From Ichthyophonus hoferi (Eukaryota > Opisthokonta > Ichthyosporea > Ichthyophonida > Ichthyophonidae), in assembly GCA_002751075.1 (NCBI GenBank), contig NAOQ01000200.1, positions 7,161-58,677 on the forward strand: a stretch of DNA of 51,517 nucleotides. Reading direction: 5' to 3'. The translations under genes were made by a program, and so were the position numbers. Shown here piece by piece: positions 21,954-33,863 of the stretch (positions are counted from its first letter, which is position 1; each line of letters opens with the position of its first letter). The notes under the pieces were generated by a model. The model did no database searches and was not told the origin of the DNA. It saw nothing but the letters and a program-made list of their open reading frames with translations.

Positions 21954-23139
21954 TTAGTCTAGCTTGTGGTGTTGTTCAACGAAAAGCATGTATAGGAAGG
22001 CACCAATAGGTCCACCAACCATAGGCCCTAAAATAGGCACCCAGAAATAATAATTATTGGCGGTAAAAACTGCACTGCCCCAACCAGCACATGCAGTGAA
22101 TAGACGTGGACCAAGGTCACGAGCAGGGTTGATAGCATAGCCGGCCTGGACACCAAATGCTTGGCCAATAACAATTACCAACATACCAACCGCAAAAGGT
22201 CCTATGGTTGAGCCCAAACCAACATTACGACTGTCACCAATTGCAAGGATTCCGGATAAGAGTAAAGCGGTACCTACAACTTGATCAAAGAAAGCATCGC
22301 CTAAAGATAGCCATGACTGAGGGTAAGTGGCAAAAATACCAGCAGTTAACGAGGTACGATTTGGATCATACGCATTTAAGGCAGCGTGGTAACATCCAAA
22401 AACGACAGCAGCACCCATAAAAGCACCTAATATCTGTGCAAGAATATACGGACCAACTTTCTTCCATGAAAAACCTTTGAATATACTCAAGGATAACGTT
22501 ACTGCTGGGTTAAGATGGGCTCCAGAGACGTTAGCACTGGCTAGAACTCCAAATGTAACGGCCAAGCCCCAGGCAATGTTGATACTCAGAGTACTACCGC
22601 CCGGTACGGCATCGCATATTTGGCCTATGAAATTTAGAAATAATTAGTGGTTAAGTAAATATATATAAGTTCACATACATATCCATATGTACAGCTTATA
22701 CAAATTCTATACTAATCATTCACCTTATTTCTAAGTTGAAAAGTTAATTTTTAATGCACCAACTCAATTATTATTTATTTAGTAAAATAAATTCCACGGG
22801 TATAAGTTACGAGTGAAAATGAGAGATATTAGGCTTACCTGCAGGGCATGAAACGTTAAGAAGCCCATTTCCGAGGACTTTGTTGGCAACAACACCGTCT
22901 CCGAATACAATAAGAATAAAAGTACCCCAGAATTCTGCACTGCATTCACGCGCCAACCCTTTCAACTTAAAAGGTAACCAGGGTAAGGCCGGTTTTACAG
23001 AGACTTCAGGTAAAGCAAAATCAATCACTTGATCTGGGCTTTCCTGAAGAGGGTTTATGTTTAATACATTATCAGTCTTGGTTTCAGAGGTTGTAACAGC
23101 GGAAAACATTGCCACAGCTGACTCAGATTCCAAAGCCAT
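21954..23139 (-). CDS. Aquaglyceroporin (MIP family)
   Basis: Two exons on the minus strand, 22839-23139 and 21954-22624. They are joined through GTAAGC…ATAG with phase 1, giving 323 aa. MIP channels carry water and small polyols such as glycerol across the plasma membrane. Both half-helix motifs are intact: NPA in 'GAHLNPAVT' and NPARD in 'GYAINPARDLGPR'; the Asp after NPAR is the mark of glycerol-conducting members. The selectivity filter inferred from order is Gly nine residues before Tyr of GYAINPAR, that Tyr, and the Arg of NPAR, close to GlpF with Tyr for Phe. The soluble N-terminus is about 65 residues before the first membrane helix ('ECSAEFWGTFILIVFGDG'). The C-terminus is short and ends EQHHKLD. 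Splice phase and the unbroken 'CPAG/QICDAVPGG' loop support the intron. Confidence 0.95.
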
Positions 23140-24358
23140 GTTTTCTCTTTAGATGCCTTGTTATGCACGTGTATTGTTTGTGTATGTGTGTGCGAGTTTG
23201 ACTGGTGTATCTAAATTTCTAAAGTTTACGTTTATAATAATTAAAAATGATAAAATACTGTTTCCTTTATAGTAGTTTGAAGATATGCGGTAACCAATAA
23301 AAACAGACTAATATACCGTTTTAATCGGCGGTTTTTAAAAAGGCTAAGAGTATTCTTTATAATCAAGTATATGCAGCGTTTCAAATACATACATACATAC
23401 ATACATACATACATACATGCGTACGTAAATACATACATACCTACCTATATGCATACATACATATATACATATATAAATACATTTATACATCTATATAATC
23501 AACAAATAGAATGACAATAGTTGAACATTTTTTAATCAGCTTGACTTGTCATAATATTCCGATGTAGATGTGGAGCAAAAATCTGCTTATTACGCAGCCA
23601 TTAGCATGTTGTTAAAGGCCAGGGAACCAAGGTATTGGTGATTAAATAGGTAGACAAGACATGACATGAGCATTGGCTTTTTTCCGGTACCTTCAAAATA
23701 ATTTAAATTTTAATATGAATAATTTTTTCATAATTTTTTGGAGTTTTTAGCTTGAATTCTACCTGTTACTTTAGGTCAGTCAAGTGAACTAAGTATTCCA
23801 AAAGACGGTAGTTGATAAAATACTTGACTCGATCTAAAATATAAGATCATCACCCATCATAGCTCTGAAATGGGTGAAAGTCTAAATTAGCGCAAATCAC
23901 CTTGGGCTATTTTGAATAACACGTTTTATTGGAGAATACTTAGTAAACGTACACATGGTGCTTGCAATCAGTATCAAAAAAAAAGAGGACTTATTGTGAG
24001 AGAGTGAGTTACTACGGGCGGGGCAAGGCTTTTATTGGTTATTTTTATTTTCGTATGTTTTCCCAAGCCCTTGTTATCGTCCGGCATATATTGAGTTATT
24101 TGGATTAGATATGGAAGGATAATGATAATAATGGATTGATTGCACATACCAAGGTGTTGGATATCTACCTGTTTGCGTAATATTGGAACTGATCAGAAGG
24201 TTTACATAAACGTATAAATGTTTGCACATACAGGGTATTTTTAGACATGATTGAAGGAAGAACTCGGTTAAAAATTATTTAAAATGTAGTGAAAATATGA
24301 GTAAGAAAATACACTACAAAAAGATCTGACTCATACTTGTGCCGAAGTGGAAAAACTG
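23140..24358. other. Upstream region of the aquaglyceroporin
   Basis: Should hold the aquaglyceroporin promoter on its left side. It contains the tetranucleotide array listed separately. No gene seen. Confidence 0.4.
23383..23480. repeat. (CATA)n microsatellite
   Basis: Array of CATA units, perfect from about 23385 to 23417 and then degenerate with GCGTAC, CTAC and TATA variants. It creates a spurious minus-strand frame rich in Tyr-Val-Cys-Met. Confidence 0.9.
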
Positions 24359-24387
24359 GCTCCACATCGTAACTCACGATGTGGAGC
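24359..24387. repeat. Perfect 12-bp inverted repeat, 5-nt loop
   Basis: GCTCCACATCGT is followed by AACTC and then by its exact complement ACGATGTGGAGC. It stands out as GC-rich and perfect in AT-rich, decayed surroundings. It could be a DNA or RNA hairpin; no gene adjoins it. Confidence 0.9.
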
Positions 24388-24904
24388 ACGTGATAGCCAA
24401 TAAAAATCTTTGCGAAAGGTAAGAGGTAAAGTCGCCCAACAATAAATTCTAGTTTAGTATAGTATAGAAGATCTTTTGATGCATTTTCAGGGTGCTTAAA
24501 AGATGTACTGGAATGAGATGCCTACTTCCTTGTGTTATAAATTAGACTTTGCTGTCAAGTTGGACAAACCAAAAAAAAAAAAAAATATTGTTACACAAGG
24601 AGATTGTAATAGTCACTGCATTTATAACTTAAATACAGTGATTAACCATTTTATAACCTTCTAAATAACTAATTAAAGTTACTCGATCATTTGATACAAA
24701 TATTCTGGATCTATTAGATTACCATTCGAGTGTGATATTGGTTTCATTGTTAATGTTGACGACAACGGTTGTCTTACGGAGATTCACCCCTTCTTACATA
24801 GATTTGAAGTTAACGAAGACCCAGACCATTAGAAATTAAAAAATACATATTACCTAATGAGACATTATTGTGTTGAACATGATGATCATTCTTATTAATT
24901 ATTA

Positions 24905-26215
24905 TTACAAACTATGGTAGTTCTAGCGACTTCTCCACAGGCTTTGGGGTTGTCAATTGACTGTTGTAAATAAGACTATATATATATTATGATATTATTT
25001 AACAAAACTTAAACGAATGCAAAGTTGGGTTTGTCACGAACGCATTCGTACTTGCCTATAACGGTAGTGTACATGTACACAGGCATGTGTGGGGTTGCCG
25101 TGCATACCTGAGTGTGTTGGAGGGACCTTCATTGGTTATTACGTTTTATATTTATACTTGTATTATTTTTAGAATAGCTTTTTAGCTAGCTACCTCATTG
25201 GTGTAACTACTTGTATATTATCTGTTGAAAAATCAATCTATCAGGTTGAAAGAAACTCAACGATCATTTATCTATTTATTATCTAGGCTTCGATCAAACC
25301 TACTTATTTATCTGTTAACGATCTTGTAATTCTCATTGGCTGGAATGTTAGAGAAAACCAAAGAGAAAAAACATTGTTACCACATTGGTTCCTTCATACT
25401 GATGATTTCCTAGACTCAGTCCAGAGTATTTATCGCCTATAGTCGTGTTTACAAGCGTAGAAGTTTCTTGGCCATTTGAAACGGTCCTAGCCCGACAGGT
25501 TTAGTCAAACAGTTATCAGCTTGATCCGTGGATGAGACTCTTCTGATCTCAATCTCATTAAAATTTACTGCTTTTCTGATGTAGTATAAACGAACGACAA
25601 TATGACGTGTGTTTGTGGGAACACACCTTGCTGCGGAGTCTTACTGTGCTTGTGTTGTCTCCATACAACGAGCCTCTCTTAGTGTCAAAAACTTTTCCCC
25701 ACCCCACACTCAAGGATGCTACAATGTATGCTACTTGCTGGGTTGGAGACTCTGGTAGTAGAGTCTCGTGCGATCCGGACTCAGACTCGAACGGCAATTG
25801 ATCTATATTCATCTTATCTAGGCTAGATGTGTTTAGCGATGAATATCTTGAGTAATCAATGGAGCCTGTATTGCTAACAGGTCCTCTTCAGAGAACTTCC
25901 AAAAAATGAAGGCGTGCAAGGAAGTTGACAAAAGCGGTTTCCTTACTTGTCAAAACTGCTGTGCACGTGGATGAAGGAAACGGAGCGGGAGATTCGCTGC
26001 ATTCTAGAACGTTGAGATGCTGCCTGTCCTGAATGGCCGGGGACTCGTTATCCTGGGTGCAGCTGACCTGATTTTCTGGGAAAGCGTGCTGTGCCTATAA
26101 TCTTATCACAAACTATGGTAGTTTTAGCAACTTGGCCGGAGGCTTCGGGGTAGCCAATTGAGTGTTTTATAACAGGACTATGTGCATACATATATATATA
26201 TATCATATTATCTTC
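24905..26215. repeat. Direct repeat pair of about 95 bp (24909 and 26108)
   Basis: Both copies begin CAAACTATGGTAGTT and remain alignable for about 95 bp ('GGCTTxGGGGT', 'CAATTGA', 'GACTAT'). The ATGGTAG word also marks the start of the internal region of family B elements (31018, 33864, and 49365 on the minus strand), so both copies may be remnants of retroelement internal starts. That link is inference. Confidence 0.55.
25456..25812 (-). mobile_element. Ty1/copia RNase H fragment (fossil)
   Basis: The minus strand carries the end of a copia polyprotein: a 'GDNTSTVRL' word and a terminal 'VSSTDQ…LTKP' motif, both typical of the copia RNase H C-terminus. The piece is short and broken. No LTRs could be assigned to it, although the region down to about 24700 is probably part of the same decayed copy. 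Confidence 0.7.
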
Positions 26216-26853
26216 TAGATATTATGGATAATGTTGCGAAAAGACTTGACTCAAATGAAATCAAATCTAGTGGGGTGATTCGAAGGGTCAAAGTTTTCTC
26301 TTTTTTGTGAGGTAAATTCTTGTTGTCGCTTTCCGTATGCTGAACTGTAATCGTGGTATCTGCCGAATCTACGCCAACTCTTAACTCTTTTCGAATCGTC
26401 GGTATCTGTTGAAATCATTGACTGCATGACTCACTACGCAAAAAGAACTTCATAAGTTTTCATTCTTCCGCTCGCGGACCGAAGGATGGTCTTAGATGGA
26501 AATGTCTTCCCCGTCCATACTAAGAATGAAAAGATTTATTTAATTGCTTTTTCGGTCATCAGTGATAAGCTGAGCTGGCTTTTTATAGTTTCCCGCTTAT
26601 CTATTAACCTATCAGCATACTAAAATATGGTCCTCACAAGAGTAGTTCAGGATTTTGAATTTCAACTTTTTTCTTATTAAAAGGTGTCAAATTTTATTTC
26701 TCTTTTATCTAAGAAAGCCACAACCACACTTGGGAGCTAATGCATCCAGAACAATAAACAATTGAACTGATTTCTTGTCTCTTGACTCATCTGTTTAATT
26801 AATTAATTAGTTACTTGTTTAACGGAGTACCTCTTTTCGTTTAGCTGACGATA

Positions 26854-26881
26854 CAGTGTACTAATACGGATTAGTACACTG
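26854..26881. repeat. Perfect 12-bp inverted repeat, 4-nt loop
   Basis: CAGTGTACTAAT, loop ACGG, then the exact complement ATTAGTACACTG. It is directly followed by the tRNA-promoter-like segment and lies within the part of the 26530-27135 repeat that its partner copy lacks. Confidence 0.9.
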
Positions 26882-26960
26882 GCTTAGCGGTTTCAGTCTC
26901 ACCGCTTGACACGGATGAAACCGAGTCGGCGGTTCCAATCTTACAACTTGATCCAGGTCG
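26876..26960 (+). ncRNA. tRNA-like or SINE-like decayed segment (candidate)
   Basis: TGGCTTAGCGG fits the pol III A-box consensus and, about 50 nt on, GGTTCCAATC resembles a B box with one mismatch. Between them CCG, a 7-nt loop CTTGACA and CGG could be an anticodon stem with TGA. Neither acceptor nor T stem pairs properly, so it is not a working tRNA. A tRNA-derived SINE head or a chance match are the alternatives. Confidence 0.25.
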
Positions 26961-27135
26961 GGATGTGTCACCCGTACAACTCTTACAGATTGAGCATACC
27001 TTACAACTTACAATTTACCAGAACAAACTATTTGCCATTTAAGATAATAGTTGAATTCTGACAAAAGGAGACAATTGCCCGTTGCACCACTTACACTACT
27101 ACATTCATATATATTTATTCCTTAAGGCTAATAGT

Positions 27136-27730
27136 ATAGTATGTACTCCTTTAATCGTACTACCTTCTATCGTACCGCAAGGTAGTCAAACAAAAATATA
27201 ACATTCCTCCAATCGCAATAATCAAGTATGTTTTTACATACTTCTATTGGAAGCTGGAAATCACTGAACCGACCGTTTGGAACCAACCGTTGCTAGGCGG
27301 GGAACATATCATATCTTTAGCAATTAATTATAGCAAATAAATTCTTCCAGAAGACGAAACTCATCTAGTATAAGAATTTCTCATTACATATATTAGGTAT
27401 GAAATCCGAATTTAAACACTCTCTACAAAGTGTCAGCTGTAACCGGTGGACCATTTCAAAAAGGTTATTTATTGATTTTCATATGTATTTATTTATTGAT
27501 CATTATTCAATAGCTATGCACTCATTGGTAGACATAAGGTCATATCCTGATAACTTAATTGCTGCACCCAACCTTGTTTAAGTTAATTTAATCTGACCAA
27601 TTATACACACACTTATATTACCTTTTTGGCACTAGTGTCAACAGTGTTTAAAATAGGATAACTTCATTTAGATTACGGGTATCCGATATATAGTTACCGA
27701 GACGAAGCCCACAATGAAATAAAAGCATAG
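27136..27730. other. Spacer left of the large LTR element
   Basis: AT-rich, with a small hairpin AAGTATGT/ACATACTT at about 27224-27243. A plus-strand open frame at 27399-27581 has no family resemblance. No gene. Confidence 0.35.
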
Positions 27731-28455
27731 TACTAGAAATAGGACTGGTATTTGTTGCATAGAGTTCTATTAGATAGTCGTCGTCAGGCAAAGGGTAGAC
27801 TAAAGCTCTAGTTAGTGGCTCTTGAATGTCTCTCTGTTGATCAATGGATATAAACTTTTTAAGCTTTTTATTCGGCGGTATATTGTATATGTAATAACTG
27901 TAATCTAATGGTGACTATGTGTATATAGCTATGAAATTACTACTATCTTAAGAATCAACACTAGACTTAACTAGTTGGCCTTCTAGTAAAGTATTTGGAT
28001 TATATATTTCAACATGTTGACAACAATAGACTTAATATGAAATAAAACACTAAACACATAAATCAAACTAAATTATTAACGACTGAGAATTGTTTTTATT
28101 ATTGGCTGTTTTTGTTCCTTTTATATTCTTCCGACCTTTGTTTACTGCGGGTGTTAATTTTGATTAACACCCATATGGCTGTGCATTATGTAAATAGGAC
28201 CGATGGTAAAGAATTTTATTAGTTAATACAATTTCACGAAATATCACTGTGGCCCACTAGAATTGTCTAATCTTCACTCAATATTCCTATACTCTCATGT
28301 CCTCATTTGAATGGTACGTATGTGCTTGCGGATTATGTATTGACAAATCAATTTAACCTAGTTAAGAAAGTTGTGCTATTAACTAATATTGAACCGAACA
28401 CAAAAATTGATTTGCCATTAGTAAAAAAGAACCATTGAACGCTTTTGTTCCAACA
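27731..28455 (-). repeat. 3' LTR of family A element
   Basis: Minus-strand copy starting TGTTGGAAC at 28455 and ending CTAGTA at 27731. It aligns over its length with the LTR at 35730-36473 and with the solo LTR at 20731-21446. Confidence 0.8.
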
Positions 28456-30506
28456 CACTCTCTTGGCCTGATAATAGTCTATGCTATTATGATCACAGAA
28501 TGTTTTTAAATGGAAACAAGTTTCAATAAACCTTTGGACACTTTGAAGGCTGGGTCAGTCATGGCCTTTGTCAAAAAGTTCACGCTTTTATTTGTGTCGA
28601 GACCCCTTTTACTATGATCCCTCCATTTTTAACTGCTTCCCTAATACACCAGTATCTTACTCTGGTATGTCTTGTTTGTCTGGGAAAACAGGCCTTCTCG
28701 CATATTCTCAGGTCATGCTGGTTGTCCCCATAAAAGGTGACTGGCTGAAAAGCAATTCGTAGGCAATCTAACAATGATGTGGTGTACAATATTTGTTGTG
28801 TACATATGTTGAGGGCAATGAGCTCACTTTCGGTGAAACTTTAAGCACATAACGCTTTTTTTCTTGCTGAGCCAGTCCACTGAGCCATCAGTAAAGAAAA
28901 TAGCATATCACGACGTCGTCTTTGCATCAGTCAGGCCGGCTTCAAAATCTGCGTCGTTGAATGCCAGCAGTTTGAGTGATTCTTTGCAATATAGAATTCT
29001 CTCCTTCTTATTTGTGTTGAGATACCTCAGGACGTGCATGCACTTGTCCCAATAGTCCTTACTGGGTTGTGAACTTAATCTCGCAAGGAGATTTACAGCG
29101 AATTGGATATTAGCTCGCGTCGCGAGGCTCTCCACTTGTGGCCTACCCTTGGTCCATTAGGTGTAGGGGACCTCATCACTTGAGATTGCCTTTGTTGGGG
29201 ATAGGTTATGGGTGAAAATGACAGCTTTAAGCGCAGAGTCCCAGACACAATGTGTAGCATTTGCATGGTTCATTACACTTTTGCACATGGTGATGATTTG
29301 GCGGTTCATTCTCTTAGACATGCCATTGTTTGGGGTGCGTAAAAAAGAGTACCATAATGGTAAATGCCACTTTTCTTGAGAAAATTAGTGAATACGGAGG
29401 ACAGGTACTCACGCCCCTGATCTGTGAACAGAATGGTGGTAATCTTGAATGGAGCATATAATATTTTTGCATGGGCGACGAAATTTCTGAAATTAGGGAG
29501 ATTGTCTCCTTTTATTTTCATTAAGAAAACGATTGTGAAATAGGTATAATCGTCTATGAATGTGGCGAACCATTGAAAACCGAAATGCAAAAGATGGAGA
29601 GGACCAACAACGTCACTGTTAGTGCACTCCAGTACTTGGCTAGAACATATGTTGCGAGAGGGGAACTTCTTCTTGACAACCCTAGTGATATTACAGGTAT
29701 CACAATGCTGACCTTGTTGTGGTACAGGTATAGGCTGATCCAAAGATTGAAAAGGCTGTTGTAGACGGCGATGGCGATGAGAACAGTGCATCCGTCTGTC
29801 ATGCCACACGTTATAGCTGACGACTGCGAATATATAACATTTTCCTTTGGATGTATGGACATTGTAGGTGGTCTCTGGTTTAACAACAGCTGATGTTATA
29901 TGAGTCGGAAGAAGATGACAAGTATTTAGTGCAATAAATCTGTTAAGGTAGATAATATTTGCATTCGGCAAATAGAAATGGTCACTGAAAGATTTTCCTG
30001 TGAGGAAAAGAGCACCATTAACTGCGACTATAACTAAGTCATCATAGAAAGTGGTTGCGACTCCCTGACCACAAAGAGATGGTATGGAGAACAAGTTGAA
30101 AGCAGTTACACTGGAGTAGAGAACGTGTTGGAAGACCACATCAAGTGTGATAATCCCAATCGTGGCCCTCAATGTATGGTACCTTGTTGAGTGGCTGGGA
30201 CCGTTTCCCTTGTACCCATTGTGATGTCAACATGTGCGGGGGAGGTCTTGGAATGCCGGAAGATTGTTGCAAATATGATGGCTGGCCCTATTATGGATCA
30301 TGAAAGCATTTTGTGGGATAGCATATTGCCCGTGAGATATGGAACGTAGCAACCCAGTAAGATTGTTGGTAGCCTTACTGGTTTAATTGGTGTTGAATAA
30401 AACATGTAGCTCTTTAGCCACATGGGTAATACCAATCATTGTTCTTTTTAATTTTTGGAATAAAGGTTTTTCCGAAGTTGGAACTCTTTGGATTCAAAGA
30501 ATATTC

Positions 30507-31017
30507 TACCGGAGTAAATCAGCTGCAGTTATTAGGCTAAATACTTTGTGATGTCTTTTTTACACCAGTTTATACGTTGTTTGCCGTTTGTTTTGCATTG
30601 TATCTCTGAATATTAAATACCGTTTACAATGAGGTTGCAATTGGTTTGTAAGAGGTAGAAATTAATTCTTAATAATTAATTAATTATACAATGTCACTAA
30701 TTATATTTAGCTAGGACTAAAATGCTTAGTGCAGGCTAGCATGTGAATCATGGTGACGTATGTGACTCTTTAAGTTTTTATATAATCTATGGACTTTATT
30801 AAATTTTATGTAACTAACCATATGTTAGAGATCCATTAGATTGAATCTTTTATACAAGAGCATGCTTTGACCACATTGCCAACTGGATTGACTTTATCCA
30901 ACAAGTGTATAACCAGAATCCACAGACTTAGTCGGAATCCTTTCCGTGATGTAGGTTATCTCATAAAATTCCTATGCCAAAAACTGAGCCTCTTTGTGTT
31001 GTTAGTAGGAATTAGTT
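30507..31017 (+). repeat. LTR of family B, first copy
   Basis: Aligns with 33302-33863 from the 'GGAGTA(A/T)ATCAGCTGCAG' block to the 'GTTAGTAGGA(A/G)TTAGTTATGG' block. Confidence 0.8.
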
Positions 31018-33301
31018 ATGGTAGTTTCAAGGAGACAGGCTTCCACCCCAAACGTTGCCAGAAATAAGAGGAAGACAGCAACTTCTACTACAAACAAAAG
31101 ATTGGAACTGTAGCCAGCAAGAAGAAAATAAGAACCAGATTTTCCTCTGACAACGAGGAAGAAACTCAAGAATGTTTTAGAGGAATTTGACATAAGTTCA
31201 GTGATTACATAGGCAGACAGTCTATGTTTGCTAATAGCAATAGTGATTACGAATTTGTGTGTTCAACAGATTCTGACAGGGTTACTATGACCCAGCAACC
31301 TTAAAGCACTTTTACTGATAAATAAAACCCTTTTGCTGAATTACCCACGCATAGCACCATGCCGGGAGAGCATCAGAACAATAGTTCAGGAGGTCATGGT
31401 TCTACCCAGGGACCATAACGGCAGTTCCCTGGAAGTCAGTCAGTGTTTATGGCTGAGTCACTACAACAATTGCTCGCGCAATGGGGAGGAAGGGCTTATC
31501 AGAAGAGGAAAGAAGCTCCTTTGAAGAAAATACCCTCCCTATCTCCGAAGCAGAGAAATTTATGGTCAAAAAATATGGAGTAGGCTATACCAAGTAGGTG
31601 AAAAGCATCAGGACTAAGATGCAAGTTTCTATGTGCATTAAAACCATAGAGGAGGTGGAGTCTACTCCTCAACAATAACTGTCCCCATCTGGAGTGTCTC
31701 CGGAAGAAGCAACTGTGAGATACTACCTTTACACGTTGATTGCAAAAAATCAACGGCTATTAGCAGGATGGATACCCAACCAATTTGCATTCTACCTCTG
31801 GAAAGAGATGTAAAATCAATTTGATGGGAAGGGTAGTGCTCAAGAACTGAATTACCTACTGGAGTACTAGGGCATTGAGCTCAGACCAGATGACAGCAGC
31901 AATGAGTATGTTGCATGAGTGGTAGCTGCAGGTAAGCGGTTACAAGGAGCATCCATGGAACATAAAGACCCAATGATACTGGGCAAAATAATACATGATC
32001 CGCAGTCTACAGGAAATGCAAGCCAAGTCCGAGCCTTTCAACAGATGACTGAAAGCTCTGGTAACCTGAAGAAAATTAATGAGGATATGGCTACACATAT
32101 CAGGTTTTATGAATCTGGAAAGACTGAAAGCAATAAAAAATCAAGGAAGGTAGACTACCACAAACCCATCATTAGCTTAAACTATAATGAAGATGATGTT
32201 CATCATCATTGTAGGGGGGAGACTTCACCATAAACAAAATGTTAATTTCTATCAGAGCAAGGAGAACATATGTGAAATTTGCCAGGAACCACATGAATGG
32301 AATCAGTGCCCTGTAATATAGAGGCTCAAGCACCTTAATATGAGTGTCTACCAACAAGCAGCCCGTAAAAAAAAGGCCTGGGTCCTCCATAGAAGGAGAG
32401 AGGACATTATGAGGACTACTATACCAGGGAGCAAAGAGGTCAAAGATTTTCCATAATATAATGAGGGATGGAATAGAGAGAGTTCAACCTTCAGCAGGTG
32501 AGGAAATCTCAAACATAGCAACAGGTTATATAAATAAAATAGAAGTCAAGAGAAGAAAGCCAACTGGAAACTTTGTGCTAAACAGTGATGCTACAGGGCA
32601 CCTACATAACAGAACCGAAGACTTTAAAACGCTTACCCCAGGGAAATCATATGTATGTTGGGGAAATGGTCAAAAGAGCATGGCATGGGGTTTGGGAAGT
32701 ATATGGCTAGCCGCCAAAATTGGGAAAAAAAGTGATTCCCTTCCATTTGGGGAATTTATGGTTAGTCCCCAATTTGAAAGAAAACTTATTCTCCCTATGA
32801 GCACTTAATGGAATGAACGTCAAAACAGTATTCTTAAATAGTATTATAAATTTATTCAAACATAGTGCAATGGTTATGACTGGAACGGAATGGAGTAGGA
32901 GAAAGTACAAGTTAAAGGTCAAAGTGATCCCACCAACAGAGGTCAGTAGAAATAGTAGTCAGAAGTGCTCAAACCAGCCCATGAAACCCCCTTTAAGGAG
33001 CCAATGCTACGATTACACCTAGGAAGAATCCAACAACTGAGGAGCAGTTGAGGAAAGATAATTGGGTCAAGAAGTCTGTGCATTTCAAGAGACATAACTA
33101 TATGAAGGTAGACAATAATAGCGCCCCACAGAACGGCTAAAATGTGTCCTCTACAACAAGTCTAGGCCCTACCTCAACACATAAACATCAGCAAGAAATC
33201 CTCACTAAGGATATAAGCTTAAGCATAGTTAATGTTTACTCACTAAAATCATCCCTTGGTGAATGGGTAACCTCCCCATGTATATGTGGGGATGCAGGGA
33301 T

Positions 33302-33863
33302 TGTTGGAGTATATCAGCTGCAGTTATTAGACTAAATACTTTGTGATGTCTAGTACACGTTTACATATTGTTTATCGTTCGTTTTGCGTTGTACCTCTAA
33401 ATATTAAATAGCGTTTACAATGAGGTTACAATGGGTTTGTAGGTGCTAGAGACTAATTATTGATAATTAATTAATCACCAAATGTCATTAATTATACTTA
33501 ATAGGAATGAAATACTTAGTGTAGACTAGCAAGTAAATGATCGTCGTTCGTTAATTTAAATAGTAGTGTTGATCATTTAATATTTAAGCACATATGGTGA
33601 CATATGTGACTCTTTGACTCTTTATAAAATCTATGGGCTTTATTGGGCTTTATGCAACTATATATATATCAGAGATCCATTAGACTGAGTAGCTTATGCA
33701 AGAGCATACTTTTTACCACATGGTCAACTGGATTGACGCAATTTAACAACTATATAATCAAAATCCGCAGACTTAGTCTGAATCCTTTCTGTGACATGAA
33801 TTATCTCAATAAAAGCCCTGTACCAAAGACTCGGCCTTTTTGTTTTGCTAGTAGGAGTTAGTT
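33302..33863 (+). repeat. LTR of family B, second copy
   Basis: Starts TGTTGGAGTA; about 560 bp. It is followed not by host flank but by another copy of the internal start. Confidence 0.8.

Larger units (their letters stand above)
26530..27135. repeat. Diverged repeat, left copy (partner at 36985-37225)
   Basis: Two blocks match the region at 36985-37225: the first has a 'TATAGTTTCCCGC' core (26585-26600 and near 37045), the second a 'GGxGACAATT' core followed by 'TTTATTCCT' (27065-27125 and 37146-37205). The left copy holds roughly 350 bp more between the blocks than the right copy. The nature is unknown; it may be an old LTR. Confidence 0.5.

Noticed and set aside
23241-23438. Minus-strand frame rich in Met-Tyr-Val-Cys
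   Set aside because: Produced by the CATA microsatellite.
24909-26215. Reading the two ATGGTAG copies as the two LTR ends of one element
   Set aside because: The sequences upstream of the two copies are not similar, so they are not a matching LTR pair; only the downstream ~95 bp repeat.
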